Assembly (NCBI RefSeq): GCF_024813435.1
Contig: NZ_JANAEZ010000003.1
Coordinates: 124,001-188,000 of the forward strand
DNA from: Cognataquiflexum gelatinilyticum
GTDB taxonomy: Bacteria; Bacteroidota; Bacteroidia; Cytophagales; Cyclobacteriaceae
Direction: 5' to 3'
DNA length: 64,000 nucleotides
Of this stretch, positions 26,497-35,729 are shown piece by piece (position 1 is the first letter of the stretch; each line of letters begins with the position of its first letter). Below the pieces are notes generated by a model. That model saw nothing but the letters and a program-made list of their open reading frames with translations, had not been told where the DNA came from and made no database searches. The position numbers and the translations under genes were made by a program.

Positions 26497-27879
26497 TTAG
26501 TGTTCGTGGTCAAATAAGCTTCTACCAAAATTGGTAAAGAAGAAATCTACCCCATGCATACACTTATGATCATGTTCTTTAAGGAATATGGGTTCAATGG
26601 ATTCTGTAGCAGATACTCTCAATCTCATGTCATTGGGATCCTCATTTATGTCAAAATATTTGACACCATCCACAAAAGTCATCTGAGGGATAGCATAAAC
26701 TGAAAGTGGATGATCGTTGAAAATGACCAAATCAGCCTGTTTGCCTTCTTCGATGGAACCTACCTTGTCCGCAATTCCAAGTTGTTTGGCAGGATTGATG
26801 GTGATCAGGGCCAATGTTTGCTCGTGTGTCAATTCGCCATACCGTTGTGCTTTTCCTGCCTCATGGTACAGGTGACGGATCAATTCACCGGAATCTGAAT
26901 TGATAGAAGTGATGACACCGTTTTGGGTCAATATAGCGGCATTGTATGCCGTGGAATAATACACCTCAAACTTGTACGCCCACCAATCAGCAAAAACAGA
27001 AGCTCCCATTGTATAAGCTGCCAATTCTGGAGCTACCTTAAAGCCTTCATTGACGTGGGAGAAAACGATATTGGTAATACCAAACTCCCTACAGACATTG
27101 ATCAGCATATAGATTTCATCCGCTCTGTAGGAGTGGCAGTGGATGATGATTTTGCCATCAAGGATCTCCGAAAGTGTTTGAAGCCTTTCACTGAATTTTG
27201 GAGGCACAGGGGTTGCTCCTTTTACTTTGAGTGCATTGTTGTAGTCTTCCCATGACTTTTTGTATTGTATCGCTTCGTTGAAGCCGTTTCTGATCACCGC
27301 TTCCACACCCATTCTTGATCTGGGCTGGATCCCGTTGCCTCTTCCGTGTACCCTTGTAGGGTTTTCCCCGAGTGCAAATTTAATTGTCCTTGCAGCATCT
27401 TTCATGATAAGGTCATCGGGATTGCCAGAACCATACCTGTGTTTGAGGGTAATGTTTTGTCCTCCGATGGCATTGGCAGAACCATGCATGGCGTGTGAAA
27501 CCGTCACCCCGCCGGCGAGTGCACGGTACAAACCGATATCATATGGATCAATCACATCTGCCATCCTTACCTCTGAGGTAATGGGAGCCGTACCTTCATT
27601 TACCGCATCTAAAGCCACATGGGAATGGGCATCAATGATTCCCGGCATCAAATATTTTCCTTTTGCATCAATGGTGGTAATATTTGAGGCGGTAAGTCCC
27701 TTGCCGATTTTTTTGATTATGCCATTTTCTACTAGTACATCTGTGTCCTCTAAAGTCCCCTTAGTGACAGTAAGAACAGTGGCGTTTTTGATCAAAACAG
27801 ATCCTTTTTGGGTCTGGGAATTAGCCGGATTCCAACCCATCACCATTGCAGCCGCTATGATATAAATTATCTTTTTCAT
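26497..27879 (-). CDS. Amidohydrolase, imidazolonepropionase/prolidase-like, exported
   Basis: 460 aa with a signal peptide (about 1-21). Unlike its two neighbours it keeps the metal site: HSH in IIDAHSHVALD near residue 85, further His in IIHCHSYRAD and NIVFSHVNEG, and an Asp in TSINSDSGELIRH. GGVTVSHAMHGSANAIGGQN is a conserved family stretch. It likely hydrolyses a peptide-like or cyclic amide bond in the periplasm. Middle gene of the operon, 19 bases downstream of the first paralogue. Confidence 0.9.
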   Translation of the reverse strand: MKKIIYIIAAAMVMGWNPANSQTQKGSVLIKNATVLTVTKGTLEDTDVLVENGIIKKIGKGLTASNITTIDAKGKYLMPGIIDAHSHVALDAVNEGTAPITSEVRMADVIDPYDIGLYRALAGGVTVSHAMHGSANAIGGQNITLKHRYGSGNPDDLIMKDAARTIKFALGENPTRVHGRGNGIQPRSRMGVEAVIRNGFNEAIQYKKSWEDYNNALKVKGATPVPPKFSERLQTLSEILDGKIIIHCHSYRADEIYMLINVCREFGITNIVFSHVNEGFKVAPELAAYTMGASVFADWWAYKFEVYYSTAYNAAILTQNGVITSINSDSGELIRHLYHEAGKAQRYGELTHEQTLALITINPAKQLGIADKVGSIEEGKQADLVIFNDHPLSVYAIPQMTFVDGVKYFDINEDPNDMRLRVSATESIEPIFLKEHDHKCMHGVDFFFTNFGRSLFDHEH

Positions 27880-27898
27880 GATTTCTGGTGATTAGCTT

Positions 27899-29602
27899 TT
27901 AAAATGATTTAGGTTTTTTGGTAGCATTCATCGGAAAACTTCCATATTCTGAGAGTGACAGGTTGCCTGTTAGTCTATCCCCGTTTACTTCACCGCTTAC
28001 ATTTACAACCAAAGACATTCCTCCTGCCGCAACATCAAAAGAAAAAGACAAATTGCTGCCTGAAAGAGTAATATTTTTCATTTCGGAACTGGCTTTTCCA
28101 CTACCACCTGGATTGTCGTACGTGATGGTTCCTTTGAAGGAGTCTCCTTCTTTTTTGATTTCCAAAGTGCCTGAAGAACTTCCTGCCGGAGTATCTGAGG
28201 TATATTCCCAAAATCCATCAATCGCCATAGCTCCATTATTGCCGTTCTTGTCGCCATTCCCGTTTTTCTTTGCTTTTACTTCGTAATCGAATATATAGCC
28301 GTCAGCTACCACATGCTTAATCTGTGTTTCTTCGTCCAACAACGGAGCCGTTAAAATGATCATATTCGCCAGTTTGCCTTTTTCCAAAGTCCCTGCATAT
28401 TTTTGGATGCCTAAGATGGTAGCTGTGTTGATAGTAAGTGCCGCCAAGGCAGCATTTTCTGATAAGCCATTTTCTACCATCAGTCTAAGGTTTTTGAAAG
28501 TATCTCCGCTTTTCGATCCTGAAGATGTAAATCCAAAAGGTATTCCTGCTGACTCCAAGTATGATGCCTGCTTCAATTGGCTTTGGTATGCCTCTTGAAT
28601 TCTCTTGGTTCTAGCCTGCATTTCCTCAGACAATTCTTCCATCTTGGCTTTTGTTACCTTATCATCAGGCAATTTGAGAGAGAGCAATACTTGGGCGTTT
28701 GAACTTTTGATTTCATTGATGACTTTTTCAAAATTTGAACCTCCCAATAAAACCAGCCTGAATCCATTTTCTTTTTGCAATGAAAGGGCTCTTCTGATTT
28801 CAATGTCATCGGATACTTCAAACAAAACCGGGATGTTTTTATCAACTACCGGATATAAAGCCTCATAGGTCTTGTTAATTTCAGGTCTGTTAAGTCCGGA
28901 ATTGGAAGCAAAAAGTTTACTGTGTCTGGAAGCCAACTCTGTATTTTTGTACACATCCCTGAATTTTGCCATGATACCGAGTGGTGTTCCCGGGTAGACC
29001 CTTGAGCTTCCTCTTGCTCCTTGGAATTTTACTGATAAGGCAGAATTTTGTGATAAAATATTGGTGGAGGATTGGTTTCCAAAAACTACTACGGCAGTCT
29101 TTCCTGAAATCATTCCACCATCGGGGATTAATTGTGCGATGGTGAAACCACTCTTTCTCCAATCATTAATCTGGTTGTTTTTGTTATCAAAAACGTCAAT
29201 CACATTTCTCCAAGGAGTAATACCCGCCATTTCGTCAGGAGGATTGGCGGGATTGAAGTTTGCAGGTTTTTCGGGGTCTGCAAATTTTCCAACACCTGCA
29301 CTACTTGCTCCGTCAATGAATCCCGGATAGATAAATAATGAGTCTGCCAAAATTACCTGTGCCTCTTTTGGTATGGTGATGTTGGTGCCAATAGCCTCAA
29401 TAAGTCCGTTTTTGATCAAAACCGTACTGTTTGGGATGGTTTTTCCGGGTGATGTTGTGATTGTGGCATTCTTGAAGGCAATGGTTCCTGTTACTCTTTT
29501 TTCTCCGCTTGGATCGCTTTGCGCTTTGATATTTTGAAAGGAAAGAAAAAGAGCCAAAACCAATACATGTTTGAATACCTGAATCTTAGGGTTCATAATC
29601 AT
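27899..29602 (-). CDS. Amidohydrolase-family protein lacking HxH, with C-terminal beta-domain
   Basis: 567 aa; ATG 29602 or 29596. Signal peptide to about 27. The amidohydrolase fold covers about 35-430 (TITTSPGKTIPNSTVLIKNG, YAGTLEKGKLANMIILTAPLL) but the HxH after YPGFIDG is GASSAG, so the binuclear metal centre is missing. A linker KKNGNGDKNGNNG leads to a C-terminal domain (about 445-560) rich in short strands, starting DGFWEYTSDTPAG, similar to small lipocalin-like domains. First gene of the operon. It may act as partner of the HxH-containing middle enzyme. Confidence 0.87.
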   Translation of the reverse strand: MIMNPKIQVFKHVLVLALFLSFQNIKAQSDPSGEKRVTGTIAFKNATITTSPGKTIPNSTVLIKNGLIEAIGTNITIPKEAQVILADSLFIYPGFIDGASSAGVGKFADPEKPANFNPANPPDEMAGITPWRNVIDVFDNKNNQINDWRKSGFTIAQLIPDGGMISGKTAVVVFGNQSSTNILSQNSALSVKFQGARGSSRVYPGTPLGIMAKFRDVYKNTELASRHSKLFASNSGLNRPEINKTYEALYPVVDKNIPVLFEVSDDIEIRRALSLQKENGFRLVLLGGSNFEKVINEIKSSNAQVLLSLKLPDDKVTKAKMEELSEEMQARTKRIQEAYQSQLKQASYLESAGIPFGFTSSGSKSGDTFKNLRLMVENGLSENAALAALTINTATILGIQKYAGTLEKGKLANMIILTAPLLDEETQIKHVVADGYIFDYEVKAKKNGNGDKNGNNGAMAIDGFWEYTSDTPAGSSSGTLEIKKEGDSFKGTITYDNPGGSGKASSEMKNITLSGSNLSFSFDVAAGGMSLVVNVSGEVNGDRLTGNLSLSEYGSFPMNATKKPKSF

Positions 29603-29787
29603 ATTGTTTGCTTGAAATGATAGAATTGTTCAGTGAGTAAGCTAACAAAAGAAATTTTTTCAAAAAAAATTTATTTTTTTTAAAACCCTTAAACGGTTAG
29701 GAACGGCAAATATTTTTTTATGTAATACATTTTAATCCTATTGTATTTTTTCATAGAATTTTTTCAATTTTTCGAGAGTTTCAAGGC
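29603..29787. other. Divergent intergenic region, amidohydrolases / exopolysaccharide locus
   Basis: Very AT-rich. No coding frame of substance; a minus-strand open frame at 29738-30205 is the shadow of the receiver gene. The promoter of the plus-strand operon is annotated at 29788-29819. Confidence 0.45.
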
Positions 29788-29819
29788 TTGTTTTTTTATT
29801 TTTTTTACTTCTATATTTA
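29788..29819 (+). promoter_or_regulatory. Candidate promoter of the receiver-HEAT-GT2 operon
   Basis: TTG (29788-29790), a 21-base T-rich spacer and TATATTTA (29812-29819), one mismatch to TAnnTTTG, about 30 bases before the ATG at 29850. Confidence 0.5.
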
Positions 29820-29849
29820 AATCTCTTATCACCCAAAAGATTGAAAAAA

Positions 29850-30212
29850 ATGAAGAATATCCTAATCATCGAGGACGATAGACTTATATCCAGTCTGTTG
29901 AACTTTAGACTTAAAAAAGATGGATACCATGTGACAATGGCTGAGGATGGCTTGTCCGGAATGGATGCCATAGATGCTTCTGAACCGGACTTGATTATCA
30001 CCGATGTGATGATTCCTTTCAAGACAGGAATTGAAATCATAAACCATGCCCGGAAAGTATATCCTAAAGTGCCTATCATCGTTTTAAGCTCTCTTGGAGA
30101 AGAAGAAAGCACTGTGATGGAAGCTTTTAATCTTGGTGTTTCTGATTTTGTCCCAAAACCATTTAATCCAAATGAACTTGCAGTGCGTGTTCGCAGATTA
30201 ATCAATAACTAA
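29850..30212 (+). CDS. Stand-alone response-regulator receiver
   Basis: 120 aa from ATG 29850 (TTG at 29841 is in frame but too close to matter). Single receiver domain: acidic pair in LIIEDDR, phospho-acceptor Asp in IITDVMIPFKTG near 53, Ser in VLSSLGEE and the conserved Lys in VPKPFNPNEL. No output domain. First gene of the exopolysaccharide-like operon, 5 bases before the HEAT protein gene, so it probably acts by protein contact, perhaps with the HEAT domain. No sensor kinase is nearby. Confidence 0.92.
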   Translation: MKNILIIEDDRLISSLLNFRLKKDGYHVTMAEDGLSGMDAIDASEPDLIITDVMIPFKTGIEIINHARKVYPKVPIIVLSSLGEEESTVMEAFNLGVSDFVPKPFNPNELAVRVRRLINN

Positions 30213-30217
30213 ATGGG

Positions 30218-31810
30218 ATGAATGGATCGGGAAAGCGGCATTTGCTGAAATTGTTTCAGCTACTTTTAATTTTGGTTTTTCCGCTTGGGTACCTTCATGC
30301 ACAGGATTCCTTGAGACTTAAAATAGAATCCAGACTTTTTGAGGTATCACAAGAAATCCCCGGGCTTTCTTTTGTACTTCAGGTTCAAGAAAATGACAAG
30401 GACCTATCTGTTTTTGACCTAAATCGATCAGCGGAAAATGGAATTTGGGTTTCTGATACTATCGCAGATTTTAATAGTATCGCCCAACTCAAGGATACCG
30501 TGTTTTTGGCTACTGGCCATGAAGGACGGCTTACTTTTTTGATTTTCGGAAAAGAAGCTGAAGCAGAGGCTACGGGTGAATTTTTAGAAAACCTGGTTCG
30601 AAATGAACTCTTGCTGAAAAATGATATTTCAAACGCCAATGGCTTTGAGGAAGGAGCACTTTTGGTAATGGCATCCAAAGTTCCTTTTACACCTTATCAT
30701 AAGATGAAAACCAAGATTTTGAGCGACACCAAAATGTTGCTGTTGGTATCTACTCTTGTTCTTTTTTTGATCGCTTCTGTTATTTTGGTTTCGATCATGT
30801 ATGTGGTCAAAGTAAAAAAAGGGAAAAGGGATTTACTTACCCAAAAGTTTAAAGAGCTGAGTTTCGAACCTCTTTCAAACCTCCTTTTTGAGCATTCTTT
30901 GGAAGAATTGAAAAACTTTGACAAAAAAAAGTTTGAAAGTTTTTTTCCTGTAGACCACCTAAAAAACAATCTTTTCAAGGATGTGATGATCATGGAAATC
31001 ATCAGCCTTAATAAAAACATGAAAGGTGATTTCAAATCCAAACTCAAAACGATCTACCGTAAACTTGAATTGGATCTTCATTCAATCAAAAAACTTTCTT
31101 CTAAAAAATGGGATGTCATTACAGCAGGAATAGTTGAAATCAACGAAATGGATGTGGTGGAGGCAGTAGAGAAAGTCAAGAAATTTGCAGGATCGGAGAA
31201 TTTCAATGTCAGGTCCAATGCAGTGGCCACCCTACTCAACATTTCCAATGACCCTGAGCTTAAAGTACTCGTAAACCAGGATTATCCGCTTTCCAAGTGG
31301 CAGCAAATGGTTTATTTTAGAATCATCAAATTCATAAACAACAGTCAGGAAAAAGTCCGGGTTGATTTTTTGTTTGAATCCAAAAACGAATCCGTACGGA
31401 TTTTCGGATATAAGCTCGTCAGGTACCTTGGACTTTTTGAATTGCTAGATATCCTTTTAATCAAGTATAAAAATGCCACTATTGCCGAAAAAACAGAAAT
31501 GATTAAATGTTTTGATGCTTTCAGTTACCAAGATGCCCTTGATCTCCTTCACAGAGATTTATATACCAGTGACAAGGCCTTGTTTTTGGGAATAGTAGGA
31601 GTTTTACAAAATATAGGCAATCCGATTTCAGAATCACTTTTGCAGGAAAAACTTAACTCAGGACTGGATTTTGAATCCAAAAAAGCTGTGATGCAAACTC
31701 TGAATGCTTTGAATCCTGAGGACTTGGCAAAATGGAATATCCAATCCAAAGATGCCGAAGTCCACCAAATTTATGACCACCTGATAGACCCAGTTCTGAT
31801 CAATGTATAA
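30218..31810 (+). CDS. Membrane protein with periplasmic N-domain and cytosolic HEAT-like repeats
   Basis: 530 aa; a start at 30213 is out of frame. Signal peptide or first helix at about 8-28, an extracytoplasmic domain at about 30-170, a transmembrane helix at about 174-200, then a cytosolic helical part (about 205-530) with HEAT-like pairs such as VDAVEKVKKFAGSENFNVRS (read EAVEKVKKFAGSENFNVRS) and DALDLLHRDLYTSDKALFLG. The 3' end overlaps the GT2 gene by 8 bases. Not a known family to me. Position and architecture suggest a membrane link between the receiver and the synthase. Confidence 0.82.
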   Translation: MNGSGKRHLLKLFQLLLILVFPLGYLHAQDSLRLKIESRLFEVSQEIPGLSFVLQVQENDKDLSVFDLNRSAENGIWVSDTIADFNSIAQLKDTVFLATGHEGRLTFLIFGKEAEAEATGEFLENLVRNELLLKNDISNANGFEEGALLVMASKVPFTPYHKMKTKILSDTKMLLLVSTLVLFLIASVILVSIMYVVKVKKGKRDLLTQKFKELSFEPLSNLLFEHSLEELKNFDKKKFESFFPVDHLKNNLFKDVMIMEIISLNKNMKGDFKSKLKTIYRKLELDLHSIKKLSSKKWDVITAGIVEINEMDVVEAVEKVKKFAGSENFNVRSNAVATLLNISNDPELKVLVNQDYPLSKWQQMVYFRIIKFINNSQEKVRVDFLFESKNESVRIFGYKLVRYLGLFELLDILLIKYKNATIAEKTEMIKCFDAFSYQDALDLLHRDLYTSDKALFLGIVGVLQNIGNPISESLLQEKLNSGLDFESKKAVMQTLNALNPEDLAKWNIQSKDAEVHQIYDHLIDPVLINV

Positions 31811-33266
31811 TTTACTTTTAGACATATTGGTTGATATTTTTGGAATCCTGTTTTTGGTTTACAGTTTTTCGATCATTTTATTTTACTTGACAATGACTGT
31901 TCTTTCCGCATTGGAGATGCGTGACCACTTGAAGAAAAACAAGTTTGCTGACTACAGAGACGTCATTACAAGTCCTGTCACACCCGGGATTTCGGTCATT
32001 GCCCCTGCATATAATGAGGGACAAAACATTGTTCAGAATGCCAAAAGTCTCCTTACGCTGCATTATGGCAAATATGAGGTGATCATTGTCAATGATGGTT
32101 CTAAGGATGATTCCCTTCAAAAAATGATTGAAAGTTTTGATTTGGTAAAAACCAAATATGCTTATTACAAACATGTAGAAACCGGAAACATCAGAGGAGT
32201 ATATAAATCCACCAATTCATCTTATGCAAAACTTACTCTCGTAGATAAAGAAAACGGGGGCAAAGCAGATGCCTTGAATGCAGGAATCAATATTGCGGCA
32301 TTCGAAATTCTTGCTTGCATCGATGTAGACTGTATCCTATCAAGTGATTCCCTGACAAGGATGGTGAGACCGTTTATGGAAGAGACCAATAGAAAGGTTA
32401 TCGCCGTCGGAGGCGTCATTGGTGTTGCAAATAATTGTCAGGTCAAAGACGGAACAGTTACTGAATATCGAGTGCCTGAGACATTGTTGGGAAGATTTCA
32501 AGTAATTGAATATTTCCGCGCTTTTTTGATGGGAAGGATGGCTTGGACAAGGATCAATGGGTTGATGCTTATTTCCGGTGCTTTCGGATTTTTTAATAAA
32601 GAGTTGGTATTAAAAGTGGGAGGATATTTCCCGAAAACTGTGGGTGAAGACATGGAACTTGTCGTCAGAATGAGGAGGTACATGGAGGAGACGGGTCAAA
32701 AATACAAAGTCGGGTTTGTTCCTGACCCCTTGTGCTGGACTGAGGTTCCGGAATCTGAAAACATCCTTTCAAAGCAACGAAACAGGTGGATGCGTGGAAC
32801 CATAGAAACACTTCAGCTCCATAAAAAGATAAAACTGAATCCTAAATATGGGGTATTGGGATTGGTGTCCTATCCTTATTGGTCAATCTTTGAAAAGGCA
32901 GGTCCAATCATCGAAATGGCAGGATTTTTATATACGGCATTGATGATTTTCAAAGGAGATATCAGCGCATTGTATTTTATCGGTCTTTTTGTTTTGATGT
33001 ATGTCTTTTCGGTCATGATATCCTCATTCAGTATTTTGTATGAAGGAGTGGCTTATAATAACTATAAAGACAAAGCGGATCTAAACAAGCTAATGAGGAC
33101 TGTTTTATTGGAGCCATTTCTGATCCATCCCAAAATTGTACTTTGGGGTCTAAAAGGTCATTGGCACTTTATCAAAGGCAAAGGCGGATGGGGAGAAATG
33201 ATCAGGACAGGATTCAAAAAAGCCGAGGATAAGAAAAAAATAAATTCACCCATACAGCTACAATAA
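31803..33266 (+). CDS. Processive family 2 glycosyltransferase (PgaC/hyaluronan synthase-like)
   Basis: 487 aa. N-terminal helices at about 5-35, then a GT-A domain with APAYNEGQNI, NDGSKDD near 97, DVDC near 175, the acceptor-side GED near 280 and QRNRW near 325 (Q-x-x-R-W of processive synthases), followed by helices at about 370-430. It likely polymerises and exports a beta-linked polysaccharide through its own channel. The sugar cannot be told. It overlaps the HEAT gene by 8 bases and the next gene starts 7 bases downstream. Confidence 0.92.
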   Translation: MYNLLLDILVDIFGILFLVYSFSIILFYLTMTVLSALEMRDHLKKNKFADYRDVITSPVTPGISVIAPAYNEGQNIVQNAKSLLTLHYGKYEVIIVNDGSKDDSLQKMIESFDLVKTKYAYYKHVETGNIRGVYKSTNSSYAKLTLVDKENGGKADALNAGINIAAFEILACIDVDCILSSDSLTRMVRPFMEETNRKVIAVGGVIGVANNCQVKDGTVTEYRVPETLLGRFQVIEYFRAFLMGRMAWTRINGLMLISGAFGFFNKELVLKVGGYFPKTVGEDMELVVRMRRYMEETGQKYKVGFVPDPLCWTEVPESENILSKQRNRWMRGTIETLQLHKKIKLNPKYGVLGLVSYPYWSIFEKAGPIIEMAGFLYTALMIFKGDISALYFIGLFVLMYVFSVMISSFSILYEGVAYNNYKDKADLNKLMRTVLLEPFLIHPKIVLWGLKGHWHFIKGKGGWGEMIRTGFKKAEDKKKINSPIQLQ

Positions 33267-33273
33267 GCAGGTT

Positions 33274-34512
33274 ATGAGAAATTTCAAAACATTACTTTTT
33301 TATGGTTTCCTCTTTTTGGCTTTGTCAATATCCAATGCAGGATGGGCACAGGAGTCATTTGATCCGGACCAACTTTTTCTTGATGCCCGAAAACTTATTT
33401 TGGATGGAAAAAGAGATGAAGGCAGGGAAATCTTGTACAAAGTTCTAAAAAAGTATCCTGAATACGGTGATGTTTTGATTTTGATGGGAAGGTCATTTGC
33501 CTGGGACGGAAAATACGATTCGGCTGCCATTTATTTTGAAAGGGCACTTGTTTCGAGTCCGACCTACGAAGACGCATATATTGCCTATATCGATGATTTG
33601 TTTTGGAGTGAAAATTATGAGAAGGCAGATTCGGTGGTCCGGTTGGGTTTGGAAAAAATCGGACCCCAATCTATGGATTTGAAATACAGGTCTTCACGGG
33701 TGCTTTACTACAAGGAGGATTACAAAACAGCTTTGAAAATTGCAAATGAAGTATTTGCCAAAGCTCCTAAAACGGAGGGATTGCTTGGATACATCGAAAC
33801 GCTGAGAAGAAAGACCCGAATCAATGCAGTAGGCACCACTTATGATTACGATTACTTTTATGGAGAACTTACCCCTTGGAATACTTACTCTGTGTATGGA
33901 CGAACCCATACTGATTTTACAGGATCTCTGATTGCTAGGGTTACCCATTCCGAGAGATTTGATGGTAGAGGAACCCAAGCTGAATTAGATGCATTTCCAT
34001 CCTTGGGCAAAAACAAATACGGCTATTTCAATGTCGGTTATTCCCAATCTTCTTTTTTCCCAAAATTCAGATTCGGCACTAGCGTTTTTTGGAACCTTCC
34101 AAAAGCATACGAATTGGAAGCAGGTTACCGATTGCTTCAATTTTCAGATGTCACACACATCATAACCGGTTCTGCAGGGAAATACATCAGTAATTGGTGG
34201 CTCAATCTCAGGTTAAATTTCATTCCTGGTAAGGATGGTTCTTCTACAAGTGCCAACTTTCAGACCCGATATTATTTCAATGGTCCTGAAGATTTCTTCA
34301 GCTTACAATTGTCCACCGGAGTATCCCCTGACGAGGAAACAAGAGACTTTCAGTCACAATTGCTCAATTCTTATAGAGCTAGATTTGGATACCAACACCT
34401 TTGGACATCCAGATGGATGGGTTTTGGGTTTGTAGGCTATTCAAGAGATGAAATATCCGAAAATCAGTTTCGGAACAACCTCAATGTTTCATTAGGTACT
34501 GAATTCAGATTT
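33274..34512 (+). CDS. TPR protein with YaiO-type outer-membrane beta-barrel
   Basis: 413 aa (stop TGA at 34513-34515 follows the last codon). Signal peptide to about 25 (WAQ), TPR-like helices at about 30-185 (GREILYKVLKKYPEYGDVLIL, written here as GREILYKVLKKYPEYGDVL; LFWSENYEKADSVV) and a barrel at about 195-413 with alternating strands such as YDYDYFYGELTPWNTYSVYG (start of a strand) and a C-terminal Phe (LGTEFRF). TPR plus barrel matches PgaA- or YaiO-like exporters of synthase-dependent polysaccharides. The next gene's ATG overlaps the stop by one base. Confidence 0.86.
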
Positions 34513-34514
34513 TG

Positions 34515-35729
34515 ATGGGGAATTTTTTAAACAAACATTTACCGATCGAATTCCGCGTTTTTTTTCGTGGGGTTTTGGTAGTGGTATTTGTTTTCATTTT
34601 GATTCCACTGACAAGTCTTTTGATTTGGCATCTGATTCCATCTGCTTCATTGGGTGTTGTGGTCATTGACAAAACGGTTTCCACTCAAAACTTCCAAGAG
34701 CATCAATCCCTTCATTGGCTACTCAACCATTTTAAATTCACCAAAAGTGACGGTAGTATTTTTGACGAGTCAAAAGACTATTTTGGTTTTTTTCCCGGAG
34801 ATAAAAAAGACCAATTCGAAATTGCCGACTTGTCAGGTCAGACCGATTCTCAAAAGCAACAAATCCTTAAAAATTCCCAACTAGTTTATTTTTCGGATAC
34901 CTATGGGGTTTATGAAAACGATCTAAAACAAGAGCCTTCGTTGACTCCTTCTAAGAAAATTTATGGAGGAATGGACACCTTCGATCTGAGTTTTATGAAG
35001 CAAGCCTACCAAGAGGAAATTGACATCATCGGCGAGTTTAATACCATTGCCAGTCCCACAAAAAAAGAAGTAAGAAAAGAATTTGAAGAGTTTGCAGGCA
35101 TCAAATGGACCGGTTGGATTGCAAGGTATTTTGATGAACTTGATACGGTGTTGAATGAGGAACTTCCGCCTTGGCTTGTAGCTAGCTACAAGAAGCAGCA
35201 TCAGGAGGTATGGGACTTTTCAGGTCCCGCTATGGTTTTTTTGCATGAAAATGGACAGATCGAAATCCTCAGAGACAAAATTGAAATAAAAAATACAGTC
35301 CCTAACATCATTTCCAGCCCAAAAAGCCAGGATACTTATGGGATACCTGAGATAGTAAAATATCCCTATTGGATCGACATTATTTTTGTTAGCAGGGAAT
35401 TTGAGGTGATTTCCTATTACGACCTTGCCCCGACAGATGCAGGTGTCGCAAAACTCAGTGAATTGGGTCTTCCAAGATACTTTCCCGCTGTAGTTATGAA
35501 GAAAAACGGTACAGGTAAATTCTACTATTTCAGTGGGGACTTTGCTGATAACCCCGTATCAGGAAGTTCATATAATTTTTATGGAATAGAAAAACTCTGG
35601 AGGATGTTTTTGCACTCAGAGGATTATTCCCAGCGAAATAGTTTTTTTTGGAATTATTATTATCCTTTGATGGGAAGTATTCTGAAAGATACTTATCAGA
35701 GAAATGAACTCAAGAAGCAAAAAAATTAA
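34515..35729 (+). CDS. Membrane-anchored protein of unknown function, GATase-like central region
   Basis: 404 aa from ATG 34515 (TGATG overlap with the barrel gene); an in-frame TTG at 34512 is discounted. One N-terminal helix at about 18-40, then an extracytoplasmic body. Notable stretches: SLGVVVIDKTV, QLVYFSDTYGVYEND, IDIIGEFNTIASPTKKEVR, IKWTGWIARYF and FSGPAMVFLHENGQIEIL. EFNT-ASPT plus TGW-RYF recalls proteins with a class I glutamine-amidotransferase-like fold near GT2 genes in other bacteria, from memory and not checked. It could modify or trim the polysaccharide, a PgaB-like position. The stop overlaps the convergent sulfatase gene by four bases. Confidence 0.72.
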   Translation: MGNFLNKHLPIEFRVFFRGVLVVVFVFILIPLTSLLIWHLIPSASLGVVVIDKTVSTQNFQEHQSLHWLLNHFKFTKSDGSIFDESKDYFGFFPGDKKDQFEIADLSGQTDSQKQQILKNSQLVYFSDTYGVYENDLKQEPSLTPSKKIYGGMDTFDLSFMKQAYQEEIDIIGEFNTIASPTKKEVRKEFEEFAGIKWTGWIARYFDELDTVLNEELPPWLVASYKKQHQEVWDFSGPAMVFLHENGQIEILRDKIEIKNTVPNIISSPKSQDTYGIPEIVKYPYWIDIIFVSREFEVISYYDLAPTDAGVAKLSELGLPRYFPAVVMKKNGTGKFYYFSGDFADNPVSGSSYNFYGIEKLWRMFLHSEDYSQRNSFFWNYYYPLMGSILKDTYQRNELKKQKN

